Shown here: piece after piece, positions 44,826 to 54,324 of the stretch
Numbering within the stretch: the stretch's first letter is position 1
How the letters are laid out: every line of letters starts with the position of its first letter
From: Desulfobulbaceae bacterium
GTDB taxonomy: Bacteria > Desulfobacterota > Desulfobulbia > Desulfobulbales > Desulfobulbaceae
Direction: 5' to 3'
Length of the DNA stretch: 64,000 bases
NCBI GenBank assembly: GCA_003508005.1
Contig: DNUE01000013.1
Location: 99,895-163,894, forward strand
Notes under the pieces: generated by a model
Database searches by the model: none
What the model was told of the DNA's origin: nothing
The model's input: only the letters and a program-made list of their open reading frames with translations
Translations under genes and position numbers: made by a program

Positions 44826-45129
44826 TGGATCGTGGTTACCGTGGCTACGGAGAGGAACCATCATCGGCTTCTATCTTCGGACAGCGGTACGGGGCCAGAC
44901 CGTCAGTTAAGAAAAAGTTGGGTTGTGAAGCGATGTGGAGCCGGTGATCGGCCACATAAAGGTAGAAGGCGAGATGAGCAGAAACAAGCTGAAGGGCAGC
45001 ATAGGTTACAAGATACATGCCCTGCTGTGCGGTGCCGGACACGATATGAGGATAACCAACAGGAAGCTGAGGAAATTGTTCTCCTTTTTTACTGAGTCAA
45101 AAGCCTCTTATTTTGGCCTTAGCACATAG
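44826..45129 (+). pseudogene. IS5-family transposase remnant, frameshifted
   Basis: Only the C-terminal part of a DDE transposase is left. One frame reads LDRGYRGYGEEPSSASIFGQ and ends shortly after GARPSVKKKLGCEAM; the other, one frame over, reads EPVIGHIKVEGEMSRNKLKG and YKIHALLCGAGHDMRIT. Together these match the IS5/IS1182-type end (EPVIGH..., catalytic glutamate region), split by a frameshift near 44930. The N-terminal two-thirds and both terminal inverted repeats are absent. It overlaps the end of the methyltransferase gene on the other strand. Confidence 0.75.
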
Positions 45130-46064
45130 CCTGACTGGTACACGTTCATATTGTCTCTGACTTCAAGCACATCAAACGCAACGCTCGCCCGTCGGATAAA
45201 AAAATCGCGGGAATAAAGAGTTCCCAGCCACCACGGCGATGAGTCGCGAGTGATAAAACCCTGATTCTGTAATGTCTCCCTGGTAATATTATTTTCAGCA
45301 ATAAATTGTGCCCCTCTTGGCGCGTTGTCTCCTTGTTTTTTGGACAGGTTGCGAAGTTTTTCCAGAGAACCTTCATCAACAATGGTGATTATTCCCACGC
45401 CATCCTTATTAATGCAACGGGCGAGTTCAAGCAGCCACATGGTTGCCATATCTTTTATATGCGTAAAAAAAGAACCGGCATAAATGAAATCGAAATAATC
45501 ATCCCTGAAAGGTAAATGTGGAGCGGTCGAGTTTACAAAAAATTTAAAGGGAGGCATTAAGTTTTTTTGAGTCCAGTCGATAGCTGCCGCATCAATATCA
45601 CAACCCCAGCATTCGACCCCCTTTGAGGCCTCCTCTTCGAACCAACGGAGGACTCTCCCTCCAGAACACCCAAAATCCAACATTTTCTGCCCATGTTGAA
45701 AGGAAATTCCATGCTTTTTCGCTGATTCGCGATAGATTTGAGCCAGCGCTTTGCCGCCCTTTAGGTACGATTCTTCATTCAGTCCGTACCAGTGCCAGAA
45801 TTTTTGTGGCGGAACCGGAAGTTTTCCTTTGGGAGACTCATCACAAACAAGGTAATCTTGATTTTCGTCGACAGTTGGGTAATAAAGCCCAGCGATACAA
45901 TCTGTGTGTAAAAGGAGGGCTTCCAATTCAATAGCTGCATTCTTGTTTACTTCTCGAGTTGATCTATTTCTGATAAATTTTCCTATTAAGAGATTCTTGT
46001 CTTGATTTCTATTGTTTTTATTTAATATTCTGTTAAAGATAGATTTAATTTTAATATCCAGCAT
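45108..46064 (-). CDS. SAM-dependent methyltransferase, AT-rich and probably acquired
   Basis: A 318-residue class I methyltransferase. Motif I is KMLDFGCSGGRVLRWFEEEA, with CWGCDIDAAAIDW and LPFRDDYFDFIYAGSFFTHI downstream. An N-terminal segment of about 100 residues (KFWHWYGLNEESYLKGGKAL) precedes the Rossmann fold. The substrate is unknown; this type is often found in surface polysaccharide clusters. AAGGA lies seven bases before the ATG. Its lysine, asparagine and AT-rich codons differ from neighbouring genes and it sits beside the transposase remnant, pointing to transfer. Confidence 0.85.
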   Translation of the reverse strand: MLDIKIKSIFNRILNKNNRNQDKNLLIGKFIRNRSTREVNKNAAIELEALLLHTDCIAGLYYPTVDENQDYLVCDESPKGKLPVPPQKFWHWYGLNEESYLKGGKALAQIYRESAKKHGISFQHGQKMLDFGCSGGRVLRWFEEEASKGVECWGCDIDAAAIDWTQKNLMPPFKFFVNSTAPHLPFRDDYFDFIYAGSFFTHIKDMATMWLLELARCINKDGVGIITIVDEGSLEKLRNLSKKQGDNAPRGAQFIAENNITRETLQNQGFITRDSSPWWLGTLYSRDFFIRRASVAFDVLEVRDNMNVYQSGYVLRPK

Positions 46065-46383
46065 ATTTATGTCCTTTTAAGAAAAAAAGTATCAATCAGA
46101 TGAAAGAATGCAGCAATAATTCAACCGGGTAATGAACCAGCTATACAGGTGGTGACTTACAAAATATGCCTTCATGCTCCCCTATAAATAAAATTAAATC
46201 GCGAAAAACGAAAGGATCTAATTCTTATGTCCCATGGTTGGTATTTTATCTCTCGGCAGATATGACCTCCATCCAGTAAATCAATTATATGCTCCCGGGG
46301 TAATAGAAGTCAAATACGGGCCTGCCTGCAAACAGGAAATCTTATTTTGCGTAAATAAACGGAAAATTGCGATGTACCTTATC
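46065..46383. other. AT-rich non-coding stretch in the foreign patch
   Basis: About 319 bases with runs of A and T and no ORF that has both a start and a plausible protein sequence. The upstream end probably contains the methyltransferase promoter. No repeats or attachment duplicate of tRNA-Gln were seen. Confidence 0.4.
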
Positions 46384-47016
46384 TCAAATTTTATTTTTTT
46401 TGAAACCGATAATGCGAAGATAGCCTTCAGGATTGAGTTCGGCATAGGTATACAAACAAGCCGCTGCCAGGACATAAGCCCGAAGCATCCACCGAGTCGG
46501 CTGGCTCCAGCCGTCCCAAACGACCAGAAAACCCATCAGTAAAGTACGATGAATAAACAGGTTGGCTCTCTCCTGACCGGTCTGCTTGATGGTCAGGGAC
46601 GGTTCATGAAGCAGTTCGCTGATCGTTTGCCAGGTGTATGACCAGATGACGACCAGAAGTGTAAACCAGATGCTGAAGCCCGTGAATAGTTTGCGTAGGA
46701 ACTCACCTGCTCCTCTGTCCAACGATTTCAAGACATAAAGGGCAGTAAACGCGGATGGGAGGGAGAGAATCACCACTATCAGAACGAGTACACCGACCAA
46801 GATCAACCAGCGTTTTAATATCGATCCCCTGGTTTGCTCCTCTCTGCTGGTGACCACTGCTGCCACCACCCCAAGCCCCCAAAGGGCGAGCAATCCGTCG
46901 AGCCAGTAAAAGAAAATCGGCCCTGAGGCATGCCATCCAATGAACCATACGCCGATAACCGGCAACGCGTTGGAAACAACGATCTGGACGATAATAATTC
47001 GTTTGTGCCAAGCCAT
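46384..47016 (-). CDS. Multi-pass membrane protein (DUF6498-like)
   Basis: A 210-residue protein with about five hydrophobic helices: near residues 9-30 (VQIVVSNALPVIGVWFIGW), 33-55, 70-95 (LILVGVLVLIVVILSLPSAF), 112-130 and 155-185. The N-terminal helix followed by GPIFFYWLDGLLALWGLGVV resembles the DUF6498 family as I recall it; this is a weak match. Role unknown. The ATG is at 47016. Confidence 0.6.
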   Translation of the reverse strand: MAWHKRIIIVQIVVSNALPVIGVWFIGWHASGPIFFYWLDGLLALWGLGVVAAVVTSREEQTRGSILKRWLILVGVLVLIVVILSLPSAFTALYVLKSLDRGAGEFLRKLFTGFSIWFTLLVVIWSYTWQTISELLHEPSLTIKQTGQERANLFIHRTLLMGFLVVWDGWSQPTRWMLRAYVLAAACLYTYAELNPEGYLRIIGFKKNKI

Positions 47017-47323
47017 CGCTTCCTTTTATTCTTTTTTTCCCCCGGAATCTCCACTAACACCCCCTTTCTCTAAAGGTAAAAAATTAGATGCGGGGTTAAA
47101 TGAAATCAAAGACGATTGGGATGATAATTGACAATCACAAACTCCGACAATTGGTGATATCACAAGATGTTCATAACATTTACGTACCATTCAGTGTACG
47201 TCGCGGCCGAAATTGGCGGCTCCCCTTGCATCGAACATACAAATTGAGTTTCCGGAGGCATATCCCCTGAAATAGTTCTCATTTTTAAGAAAAAATCAGC
47301 AATAGAAAAAACAAGCGGTGCGG
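47017..47323. other. Intergenic region upstream of a membrane protein and downstream of der
   Basis: About 307 bases. CCCCCTTTCTCTAAAGG and other low-complexity pieces are seen near 47060. No ORF, RNA gene or attC-like site is recognised. It presumably holds the promoter of the minus-strand membrane protein and the 3' end of the der transcript. Confidence 0.35.
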
Positions 47324-48664
47324 CTACTTATTTCCCCGCTGTTTCTTTGCACGGAACAACACCCTGACCGGCACCCGGTCCAAGCCCAGCCCTTCCCGGA
47401 ACTGGTTGACCAGGTAGCGTTCGTAGGAGAAGTGCACTCCCTTCGGGGAGTTGGCGATGATGGCGAAGGTGGGCGGGGCGGTCTTGATCTGGGCGGTATA
47501 GTAGAACTTCAACCGCCGGCCGTGGTGATAGGGGGGAGTATGCCGGGCCACGGCCTGTTCCAGCACCTGGTTCAGGGCGCTGGTAGGGAACCGCTCGTTG
47601 AACTGGCGATAGACCCGGCCGATTTCCGGAAACAGCCGCTTGATGCCCTGGCCGGTCAGGGCAGAGACCTTGAGCACCGGCGCAAAACTCATGAAGGTGG
47701 TGGCGGCGGCGATTTCCTCAATAAGCTTTTTCTGCCGGGCGGTATCGCCCTTGAGCAGATCCCACTTGTTGACCAGGATGATGCACGCCCTATTCTCTTC
47801 CTGGGTATAGCCGAGCACGGTGATGTCCTGCTCGGTTACACCTTGCCCAGCATCGATGAGCACCAGGGCGATATGGCAGCGGCTGAGCGAGCCTAGGGCC
47901 TTGAGGATGGAGAATTTTTCCAGTTTGTCGGTGGTTTTGCCCTTGCGGCGGATGCCGGCGGTGTCGATGAGCAGATAGGAGTATTTTCCGTGGGTGAGGA
48001 GGGTATCCACTGAATCGCGGGTAGTTCCGGCGATCTCGGAGACCAGCATGCGCTCCTGACCGATGATGGCGTTGATCATCGAAGACTTGCCCACATTTGG
48101 CCGGCCGAGAAAAGCAAGGCGCACGGTCCCCTCCGGGAGCGCCTGCTCCTGGCCAGCCGCCGGAAGCATTGTCTCCAGGCCGTCCAGCAGTTCCTGGTAG
48201 CCATAGCCGTGATCGGAAGAGAGCGGCCACAATTTTTCGACGCCGATCTCCCAGAACGGTGAGAGCAGCTCGGATTCCTGCTGCGGGCTGTCGATCTTAT
48301 TCACGATAAAAAAAACCTGCTTGTCCGTGCGCCGCAGGAGCTGCACTATGTCAATGTCGCTTGGCGTCAGGCCGCCGCGCCCGTCCATCAGAAAGAGGAT
48401 GATGTCAGCCTCTGTCACCGCCTGCATAGCCTGCCTGCGAATATGGCCAGAGATGACGTCGCTCTCCTCCTCGATACCGCCCGTATCCACCAAGGTAAAC
48501 ACCTTCTCGCCCAGACTGACCTGGGCATAGTGGCGATCCCGGGTCACGCCCGGAGTGGGATCGACGATAGCGGCCCTGCTCCTGGTCATCCGGTTGAACA
48601 GGGTGGATTTGCCGACATTGGGCCGGCCGATGAGGGCAACCAGGGTTACCGGGTTAGAGTCCAT
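47324..48664 (-). CDS. der: Ribosome assembly GTPase Der (EngA)
   Basis: Essential two-domain GTPase for 50S assembly. G domain 1 has GRPNVGKSTLFNRMT near residue 14 and NKID; G domain 2 has LGRPNVGKSSMINAIIGQER near residue 185, DTAGIRRKGK and NKWDLLKG. The C-terminal KH-like domain contains RHTPPYHHGRRLKFYYTAQ. 446 residues, full length. It overlaps the upstream phosphotransferase gene by 11 bases, so the two are coupled. Confidence 0.97.
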   Translation of the reverse strand: MDSNPVTLVALIGRPNVGKSTLFNRMTRSRAAIVDPTPGVTRDRHYAQVSLGEKVFTLVDTGGIEEESDVISGHIRRQAMQAVTEADIILFLMDGRGGLTPSDIDIVQLLRRTDKQVFFIVNKIDSPQQESELLSPFWEIGVEKLWPLSSDHGYGYQELLDGLETMLPAAGQEQALPEGTVRLAFLGRPNVGKSSMINAIIGQERMLVSEIAGTTRDSVDTLLTHGKYSYLLIDTAGIRRKGKTTDKLEKFSILKALGSLSRCHIALVLIDAGQGVTEQDITVLGYTQEENRACIILVNKWDLLKGDTARQKKLIEEIAAATTFMSFAPVLKVSALTGQGIKRLFPEIGRVYRQFNERFPTSALNQVLEQAVARHTPPYHHGRRLKFYYTAQIKTAPPTFAIIANSPKGVHFSYERYLVNQFREGLGLDRVPVRVLFRAKKQRGNK

Positions 48665-49715
48665 GGCGAATCAACTGCTCCTGACAGGTTACTACAAGTT
48701 GGCTGAGGACAGGATACCGCCCGCGCCCCTCCTTGGCAAGCCGCGCCTGCAAGGTGAGAAGGGCCGGCCGGATAAACGGCAGAAAAAAAGACTTGCCCTT
48801 CTTGCCGCCAAGATAGGCAAAGGCCCCGAGGATCTGCAGGTTGCGCTGCAGGGCCAGATACGAATATTCCTGCCGGAACCGCTCCGGATCATACGCGGTG
48901 AATTGGCGGAGCGCACGGAGATACTCCGCCAGCAGGGAGTCCTGAACCTGCTCGGGGAGGCCGGCGTAAGGATCGATGAGCAGGGAAGCCAGGTCATAGC
49001 CCAGCGGTCCCAGCCGGCCGCCCTGAAAATCGATGATCCGCGCCCGGCCGTCTTTCAGCATCAGATTGCGGCTCTGAAAATCTCGGTGCAGAAAGAAGTG
49101 CGCCGGCGCCGCGGCGGCATGACCGGCGATGTCCTCGAATTCCCGGTGCAGCGAGACAGTGTCGGCCTCGAGGCCGAGAAGTCCTTGACAAAGGGACGCA
49201 AAAAAATATCCTGATTCGCGCGCCAGCATCAGTTCCCGGTCGTATCTGGGGGTCTGCCAGCACCATGATTCCTGGAACCCCTGACCGCCCATGACCTGCA
49301 TCCTGGCCAGTTCCCTGACCACATCGCCATAAACTCGCTGCAGTTCCGTGTCGTCCCGGTCCCCTCTCTCGCGGAGATAATCGTGCAGGCGAAGGTCGCC
49401 CAGGTCCTCAAACAGGATTGCCCCACTTTCGTCGTCAAAGGCCAGGGGCTGGGGGACAGGCACCCTTGCCTGGTACAGGTGCGTGCCGATCAGCCAGGCG
49501 GAGCGGGCCTCCGCCATTTGGGAAACATCCCGGCCTGCGGGCAGTACCGCGACAACCTCCGTTGCATCAGCAAATCGCAACCGAAAAAAGGCGCGCTGCG
49601 ATCCGTCCCCGGCCAGTGCCGAGAAGACTGTCAGCTCCTGCCTGGCCGGGCCGCCTTTTTTCTGCAGCAGCCGGCAGGCGAGATCAACAATTTGTTTTTT
49701 CTTTTTTTCCAACAC
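48654..49715 (-). CDS. Aminoglycoside-phosphotransferase-fold kinase (AmgK-like)
   Basis: A 353-residue kinase with the APH fold. The ATP loop has LAGDGSQRAFFRLRFAD, then GAILFEDLGDLRLHDYL, the catalytic HRDFQSRNLML and the metal-binding IIDFQGGRLGPLGYDLASLL. The family includes AmgK, the sugar-1-kinase of peptidoglycan recycling; here a MurU-type partner is not adjacent, so the substrate is unknown. A GTG at 49715 with AGG nine bases upstream is chosen; an ATG at 49760 would add 15 cysteine-containing residues. It is coupled to der. Confidence 0.8.
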   Translation of the reverse strand: MLEKKKKQIVDLACRLLQKKGGPARQELTVFSALAGDGSQRAFFRLRFADATEVVAVLPAGRDVSQMAEARSAWLIGTHLYQARVPVPQPLAFDDESGAILFEDLGDLRLHDYLRERGDRDDTELQRVYGDVVRELARMQVMGGQGFQESWCWQTPRYDRELMLARESGYFFASLCQGLLGLEADTVSLHREFEDIAGHAAAAPAHFFLHRDFQSRNLMLKDGRARIIDFQGGRLGPLGYDLASLLIDPYAGLPEQVQDSLLAEYLRALRQFTAYDPERFRQEYSYLALQRNLQILGAFAYLGGKKGKSFFLPFIRPALLTLQARLAKEGRGRYPVLSQLVVTCQEQLIRHGL

Positions 49716-49875
49716 GGTACAATACCTGCAATGAGAGCAAATTCTCCTGATTCCTAACATTTGTCAATCCCGCAAAAAATGCGGGACTGACGCCGGCTCG
49801 CCATGTAATTTGTTGGAATCTCAGTGGCGGATGCTCAGTGTATTGAATTTTTGCGAGCTTATCAACAATTGCAGC

Positions 49876-51411
49876 ATGGCAACGCAAAACAAATTCACCC
49901 GTTCGCTCTTCAACCCCGAGGAATTCACCACCACCTTTGAACTGGTGCCCGGCCAGGGATCAGGGGGCCGCCGTATTGACCGCCTTCTCGACTTTGCCCG
50001 CCAGGCGCAGGCCGACGGGAGGATCAAGGCGCTGTCCATCACCGACAATCCCGGGGGCCACCCCGCCCTGGCACCCCATGCCATCGGCTCGGAAGTGCTC
50101 CGCATCGGCATCCAGCCCCTCCTCCATTTCTCGCTCAAGGACAAGAACCGCAATCAGGTCGAAAGCCATCTTTTTCTCTATCACCGGCAGGGCTTCAACA
50201 ATCTGCTGATCCTGGGCGGCGATTTTCCTCGGCCCAGCTACTACGGCCAGGCCCGGCCGGTCTTTGACCTGGACAGCGTGCAGACCCTGCGGCTGATGCG
50301 CGACATGGAAGAGAGTACGTACCGCAGCGACGCCCCGAACAGGGACCAGGAGTTTGCCCCCGTCTCCTTTCACCGGGGCTGCGTGGTGTCGCCGTTCAAA
50401 ATGACCGAGGCGGAGCAGGTCTGGCAGTATGCCAAGCTTCTCTACAAGGTCCGGGCAGGCGCGCACTTCATTATCACTCAGCTTGGCTACGACGTCTGCA
50501 AGTTCGAAGAGCTGGCCAGTTTTCTCCGGGAACAGGAGATCTTTATGCCGGTGCTCGCCAATGTCTTTGTGCCGTCGCTGGCCGTGGCCAGATACATGTC
50601 AGGCGGCCGGGTGCCCGGCATTGTTTTTCCGGAAAAGCTGCTGAACGCGATGGAACAGGAAGCGCAGCGCGGTGACCGCGAGGCTCGGCTGCTGCGAGCG
50701 GCGAAGCTGATCTGCGTCCTCCGTGGCCTGGGCTTTGCCGGAGTTCACCTCGGCGGCAATGGCCTGAGCTTCGCCAATGTCCGCTTCATCCTGGACACCG
50801 CGGAGCAGCTTGCCCCGGATTGGGACAAGTTCAGGGCGGAAGTGCACTTCTCGGTCAAGGACACCTGGTACTTATATCCCCCATCCCGTCCCGGCGCCTG
50901 CGGCACGATCCGCATCGCTCTTAGCCCGGGCCGGCGAAGGGCGGCGCAGCTGCCGCCCCGGTTCATGCACCGACTCTTTTTCTCGCCGCCGAACCTCTCA
51001 AGCCGGCTTTTCGGCGGCCTGTGCCGGCTCTGCGCCCACTCGCGCGCGGGAACGACCCTGCTGTGCACCCTGGAAAAAGTGCTGAAAGGCATTCTCTTTT
51101 CCTGCCGGATGTGCGGAGACTGCACCCTTACCGAATCCGCCTACCTCTGCCCGCAGTCCGGCTGCCCCAAAAACCTGCTCAACGGCGCGTGCGGCGGCAG
51201 CAGGTACGGCGCCTGCGAGGTCTTTCCCGACCGTGCCTGCTTCTGGGTCCTGGTCTACAACCGGGCAGAAAAAACGACAACCCTGCGGCAGCTGGGCAAC
51301 CTGCCGCACATGACCCCCAAAGACTGGTCACTGGCGCGGACATCTTCCTGGATCAACTTCTACACAGGCCGGGATCACCATCGGCTCACGTCCCTGTCAA
51401 CCAAAGCATGA
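49876..51411 (+). CDS. Methylenetetrahydrofolate reductase with fused MetV-like C-terminal domain
   Basis: The N-terminal part (about residues 10-300) is the MetF TIM barrel (FELVPGQGSGGRRIDRLLDF, ALSITDNPGGHPALAPHAI, ILGGDFPRP, AGAHFIITQLGYDVCKFEEL). The C-terminal 130 residues are a cysteine-rich module: CRMCGDCTLTESAYLCPQS, GCPKNLLNGACGGSRYGACE, which resembles the MetV zinc-binding subunit. MetF and MetV form a complex in acetogens, and here they would be one chain. It probably makes methyl-THF for methionine or C1 metabolism. The ATG at 49876 gives MATQNKF; a longer upstream frame is not supported. Confidence 0.85.
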   Translation: MATQNKFTRSLFNPEEFTTTFELVPGQGSGGRRIDRLLDFARQAQADGRIKALSITDNPGGHPALAPHAIGSEVLRIGIQPLLHFSLKDKNRNQVESHLFLYHRQGFNNLLILGGDFPRPSYYGQARPVFDLDSVQTLRLMRDMEESTYRSDAPNRDQEFAPVSFHRGCVVSPFKMTEAEQVWQYAKLLYKVRAGAHFIITQLGYDVCKFEELASFLREQEIFMPVLANVFVPSLAVARYMSGGRVPGIVFPEKLLNAMEQEAQRGDREARLLRAAKLICVLRGLGFAGVHLGGNGLSFANVRFILDTAEQLAPDWDKFRAEVHFSVKDTWYLYPPSRPGACGTIRIALSPGRRRAAQLPPRFMHRLFFSPPNLSSRLFGGLCRLCAHSRAGTTLLCTLEKVLKGILFSCRMCGDCTLTESAYLCPQSGCPKNLLNGACGGSRYGACEVFPDRACFWVLVYNRAEKTTTLRQLGNLPHMTPKDWSLARTSSWINFYTGRDHHRLTSLSTKA

Positions 51412-51418
51412 GGCACCA

Positions 51419-52303
51419 ATGAACGCTTTCCTGAACTTCATCTCCGAACAATGCAATTACCTGTTCGACCCCTTGCATTACTATTGGGAACATGAGCAGA
51501 TCCACCGCAAAATCTCCATCCTGCTGGTGCTCCTGTTTCTCGGCAGCCTGCTGGTCATCGAACTCAAGAGACAGGGGTTGCTGCCCGCAGTTCTTGCCGG
51601 GCCCATCCCGAACAACCATTTTTATGCCATCCAGACAGCATTCACCGTGGTCCTCATCCTCGAAGTGGTGAGCCTGATCTTCACCCTGCCCTGCTCCTTT
51701 TCCCGCTCGGTGGGCAAGCAGTTTGAAATCCTCTCCCTGATCCTCATGCGCAATGCCTTCAAGGAGCTTTCCTACCTGCCGGAGCCCATCACCTTTACCG
51801 GCAACGAGCAGGCGATCTCCCGCATCCTCTCCGACGGCTTCGGCGCCCTGATCCTCTTTGCCCTGCTCGGCGTCTACTACCGTGTCCAGATCCAAACCCA
51901 TGACGAAACAAGCAAGCCCGGGGACCTGTTCAGCTTCGTGGCGGCCAAAAAAGGCATCGCCCTGATCCTGCTTGGCTTTTTCGTGTTCATGGGGGGCAAG
52001 ACCATCCTGCAGGCAGTAGCGGGAGTTGCGCACCCGGATTTTTTCCACGAGTTCTACACTCTCCTGATCATCACCGACATTCTCCTGGTGCTGATCGCCC
52101 AATCGTTCCAGCCTTCCTTCTTTTCAGTGTTCCGTAATTCGGGCTATGCCCTGTCCACCTTGATCATCCGGCTCGCCCTTGCCGCTCCCGCCTATTACAA
52201 CGTCCTGCTCGGAGTGGCGGCCGCGGTCTTCGGCATCGCCATGACCCTGATAACCACTCAACTGTTCACGAAGCAGGTGCAGAAAAGCTCGGGAAAGTGC
52301 TGA
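51419..52303 (+). CDS. Unknown multi-pass inner-membrane protein
   Basis: A 294-residue protein with seven or eight hydrophobic helices, among them residues 34-47 (LLVLLFLGSLLVIEL), 69-92, 143-155, 175-195 and 257-275. The N-terminal LFDPLHYYWEHEQIHRK is distinctive, but no family is recognised. It begins eight bases after metF-metV and ends 87 bases before the MoxR gene, so it may belong to either transcript. Confidence 0.65.
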   Translation: MNAFLNFISEQCNYLFDPLHYYWEHEQIHRKISILLVLLFLGSLLVIELKRQGLLPAVLAGPIPNNHFYAIQTAFTVVLILEVVSLIFTLPCSFSRSVGKQFEILSLILMRNAFKELSYLPEPITFTGNEQAISRILSDGFGALILFALLGVYYRVQIQTHDETSKPGDLFSFVAAKKGIALILLGFFVFMGGKTILQAVAGVAHPDFFHEFYTLLIITDILLVLIAQSFQPSFFSVFRNSGYALSTLIIRLALAAPAYYNVLLGVAAAVFGIAMTLITTQLFTKQVQKSSGKC

Positions 52304-52390
52304 TTTTTTCGATTAAGCAAGGTGTTGACAAGAATTAACTCATATGACCCCGGCACAGAAGAGTGGGGATGGACCATCTGGAGCGATTTC

Positions 52391-53362
52391 GTGAAAAAAG
52401 ATACTGAACTTGCCGCAGAGGTTATTCATGAAAGTAAGCACCAGCTGCAGGGAGTTATCAATACCCTGACCGAAGAAGTCGGGCGCGTCATCCTGGGCAA
52501 AAGAGAACAGGTCCGGCTTGCTCTCTGCTGCCTGCTGGCCGAAGGCCACCTGCTCATCGAGGATATCCCCGGTATCGGCAAAACCACCCTGGCCAAGGTC
52601 CTGGCGGAAATCCTGGGCATGGAATTCCGCCGGATCCAGTGCACCAGCGACATGCTGCCCGGAGACATCCTGGGCGTGTCGGTCTTTGAGCAGACAGCCG
52701 GAACCTTCAGGTTTCATCCCGGCCCCATCTTCACCCATGTGCTGCTCACTGACGAAATCAACCGCTCCACCCCCAAAACCCAGAGCGCTCTGCTGGAAGC
52801 AATGGAGGAGCGCCAGGTCACCCTCGAAGGCGAAACCCGCCCCCTGCCCCGGCCTTTTTTTGTCATCGCCACCCAGAATCCCCTGGAACTGGCCGGCACC
52901 TTCCCCCTCCCTGAATCGCAGCTTGACCGTTTCCTGCTGCGGATCGAGCTGGGTTACCCGGACAGGTCGTCCGAGCATGACCTGCTGCGCGGCGGCGGTA
53001 CATCCCGCGAACTCGCTCAAATCAAGCCCATGCTCACCCCGGAGAAGGTTATCCATTTTCAACAGATGGCTGCCGGTGTGCATGTCTCCGACACCCTGGT
53101 GGAATATATCCAGAACATCCTTGACTTCACCCGCACCTCCTCACTTTTTCATATGGGCTTATCGCCGCGCGGCGGGCTCTTTTTGCTGCGGGCGGCTCGA
53201 AGCTGGGCTCTCATCAGCGGCCGCGACTTCGTGGTACCGGAAGACGTGCAGAAAATCCTGCCGTATGTGGCGGGACACCGATTGCGCAAGGCTGACGGCC
53301 AGGGAGAAATGGTCCGCGATGAACTCATGGCTCTGCTGCTCTCTGTCCCGGTCCCGACATGA
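52391..53362 (+). CDS. MoxR-family AAA+ ATPase
   Basis: A 323-residue AAA+ chaperone-like ATPase with Walker A IEDIPGIGKTTLAKVLAEIL, Walker B LLTDEINRSTPKTQSALLEA, sensor ATQNPLELAGTFPLPESQLD and a C-terminal AAA lid. MoxR proteins usually help mature complexes with DUF58/VWA proteins. GTG at 52391 with GGAG seven bases upstream is chosen over a GTG at 52322 that would add 23 unlikely residues. It is the first gene of a MoxR-DUF58-transglutaminase operon. Confidence 0.93.
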   Translation: MKKDTELAAEVIHESKHQLQGVINTLTEEVGRVILGKREQVRLALCCLLAEGHLLIEDIPGIGKTTLAKVLAEILGMEFRRIQCTSDMLPGDILGVSVFEQTAGTFRFHPGPIFTHVLLTDEINRSTPKTQSALLEAMEERQVTLEGETRPLPRPFFVIATQNPLELAGTFPLPESQLDRFLLRIELGYPDRSSEHDLLRGGGTSRELAQIKPMLTPEKVIHFQQMAAGVHVSDTLVEYIQNILDFTRTSSLFHMGLSPRGGLFLLRAARSWALISGRDFVVPEDVQKILPYVAGHRLRKADGQGEMVRDELMALLLSVPVPT

Positions 53363-54324
53363 AAGGCAGCGTCGTTCCCGGCAGCAGCGATTTCCAGGCC
53401 AGATCAAGAACAGCCGGCAAACAGCGGCTTCCCTCCGCCTTCCTCCGGCAGAGCATCCTAATCCTTCCCACCCGCTATGGCTTCATTTTCCTGGCCATGC
53501 TGGCGGCACTTCTCCTCGGTGCGGTGAACCACAACAACAATCTCGGCTACCTTCTCGTCTTTCTCCTTGGAGGAATGGCCCTTGTTTCCATCCTTCACAC
53601 CCGGCGCGCTGTTTCCCGCCTTGCCCTGTCTCCGGCCAGGAGCAAGCCCGTTTTTGCCGGGCAGAAGGCCATCTTCGCTTTCACAGTAAAGACTTCCGAC
53701 TCCGCCTGCCCGGCAATATCTTTCCAGTTTGTCGAAGGCGAGCCGACAACCTTCATCCTGCGTGGAGGAAACCCAACATCGGCGCAGGCTTCCCTCAATG
53801 CAGGCCAGCGGGGGCTGCTCAGGCCCGGACCTCTTGTCGTTGCCGCAACTTACCCGCTCGGCCTGTTCCTGGCAAGGCGCTCTCTACCGGTCCATGCTAT
53901 CTGCCTGGTATACCCAAGGCCGGTGCCGGGTCCTCTGGTCACTGTTCCCGGACCCGATAACCGGGAAAACGAAGGCGACGCCGGCGGCTGCGGAGTGGAG
54001 GATTTCTCCGGCCTGGAAGTCTACCAGCCCGGCGACCCGCTCCAGCATATCTCCTGGAAGTCCTATTCCCGGGGCCAGGGACTCTACACCAAAAAGTTCG
54101 AAGGAACGCGGGGAAAGAGCTTGTATTTCAATCCTGATTCCCTCCCGGGCCTTGACTTCGAATTAAGGCTCTCCCGGATCTGCTACATGATCCTCAAGGC
54201 CGACGCCATGCGGGCCCCCTATGGTCTTCATCTGGGCAACCGGCTTGTCAAGCCTGGACTGGGCGAAAAGCACAAGCACCAGTGCCTGCGTGAACTGGCC
54301 CTGGCAGGCCACAAAAAAGCATGA
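53359..54324 (+). CDS. DUF58 domain-containing protein
   Basis: A 321-residue protein with two membrane helices near residues 38-70 (YGFIFLAMLAALLLGAVNHN, then LLVFLLGGMALVSI) and the DUF58 core in GVEDFSGLEVYQPGDPLQHI and SWKSYSRGQGLYTKKF. It overlaps moxR and the transglutaminase gene by four bases on each side, so the three are translated as a unit. DUF58 proteins are presumed to be clients of MoxR; the biochemical function is not known. Confidence 0.9.
   Translation: MKGSVVPGSSDFQARSRTAGKQRLPSAFLRQSILILPTRYGFIFLAMLAALLLGAVNHNNNLGYLLVFLLGGMALVSILHTRRAVSRLALSPARSKPVFAGQKAIFAFTVKTSDSACPAISFQFVEGEPTTFILRGGNPTSAQASLNAGQRGLLRPGPLVVAATYPLGLFLARRSLPVHAICLVYPRPVPGPLVTVPGPDNRENEGDAGGCGVEDFSGLEVYQPGDPLQHISWKSYSRGQGLYTKKFEGTRGKSLYFNPDSLPGLDFELRLSRICYMILKADAMRAPYGLHLGNRLVKPGLGEKHKHQCLRELALAGHKKA

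Noticed and set aside
44823..45129. Complete IS5 element
   Set aside because: Only about 100 residues of the transposase end remain, with a frameshift and no terminal repeats.
46234..46542. Plus-strand 102-residue ORF
   Set aside because: It overlaps the opposite-strand membrane protein gene, has no good start and shows no protein-like pattern in the unique part.
52322..52390. Longer MoxR N-terminus from the GTG at 52322
   Set aside because: The GTG at 52391 has GGAG at the right spacing and gives the normal family length.
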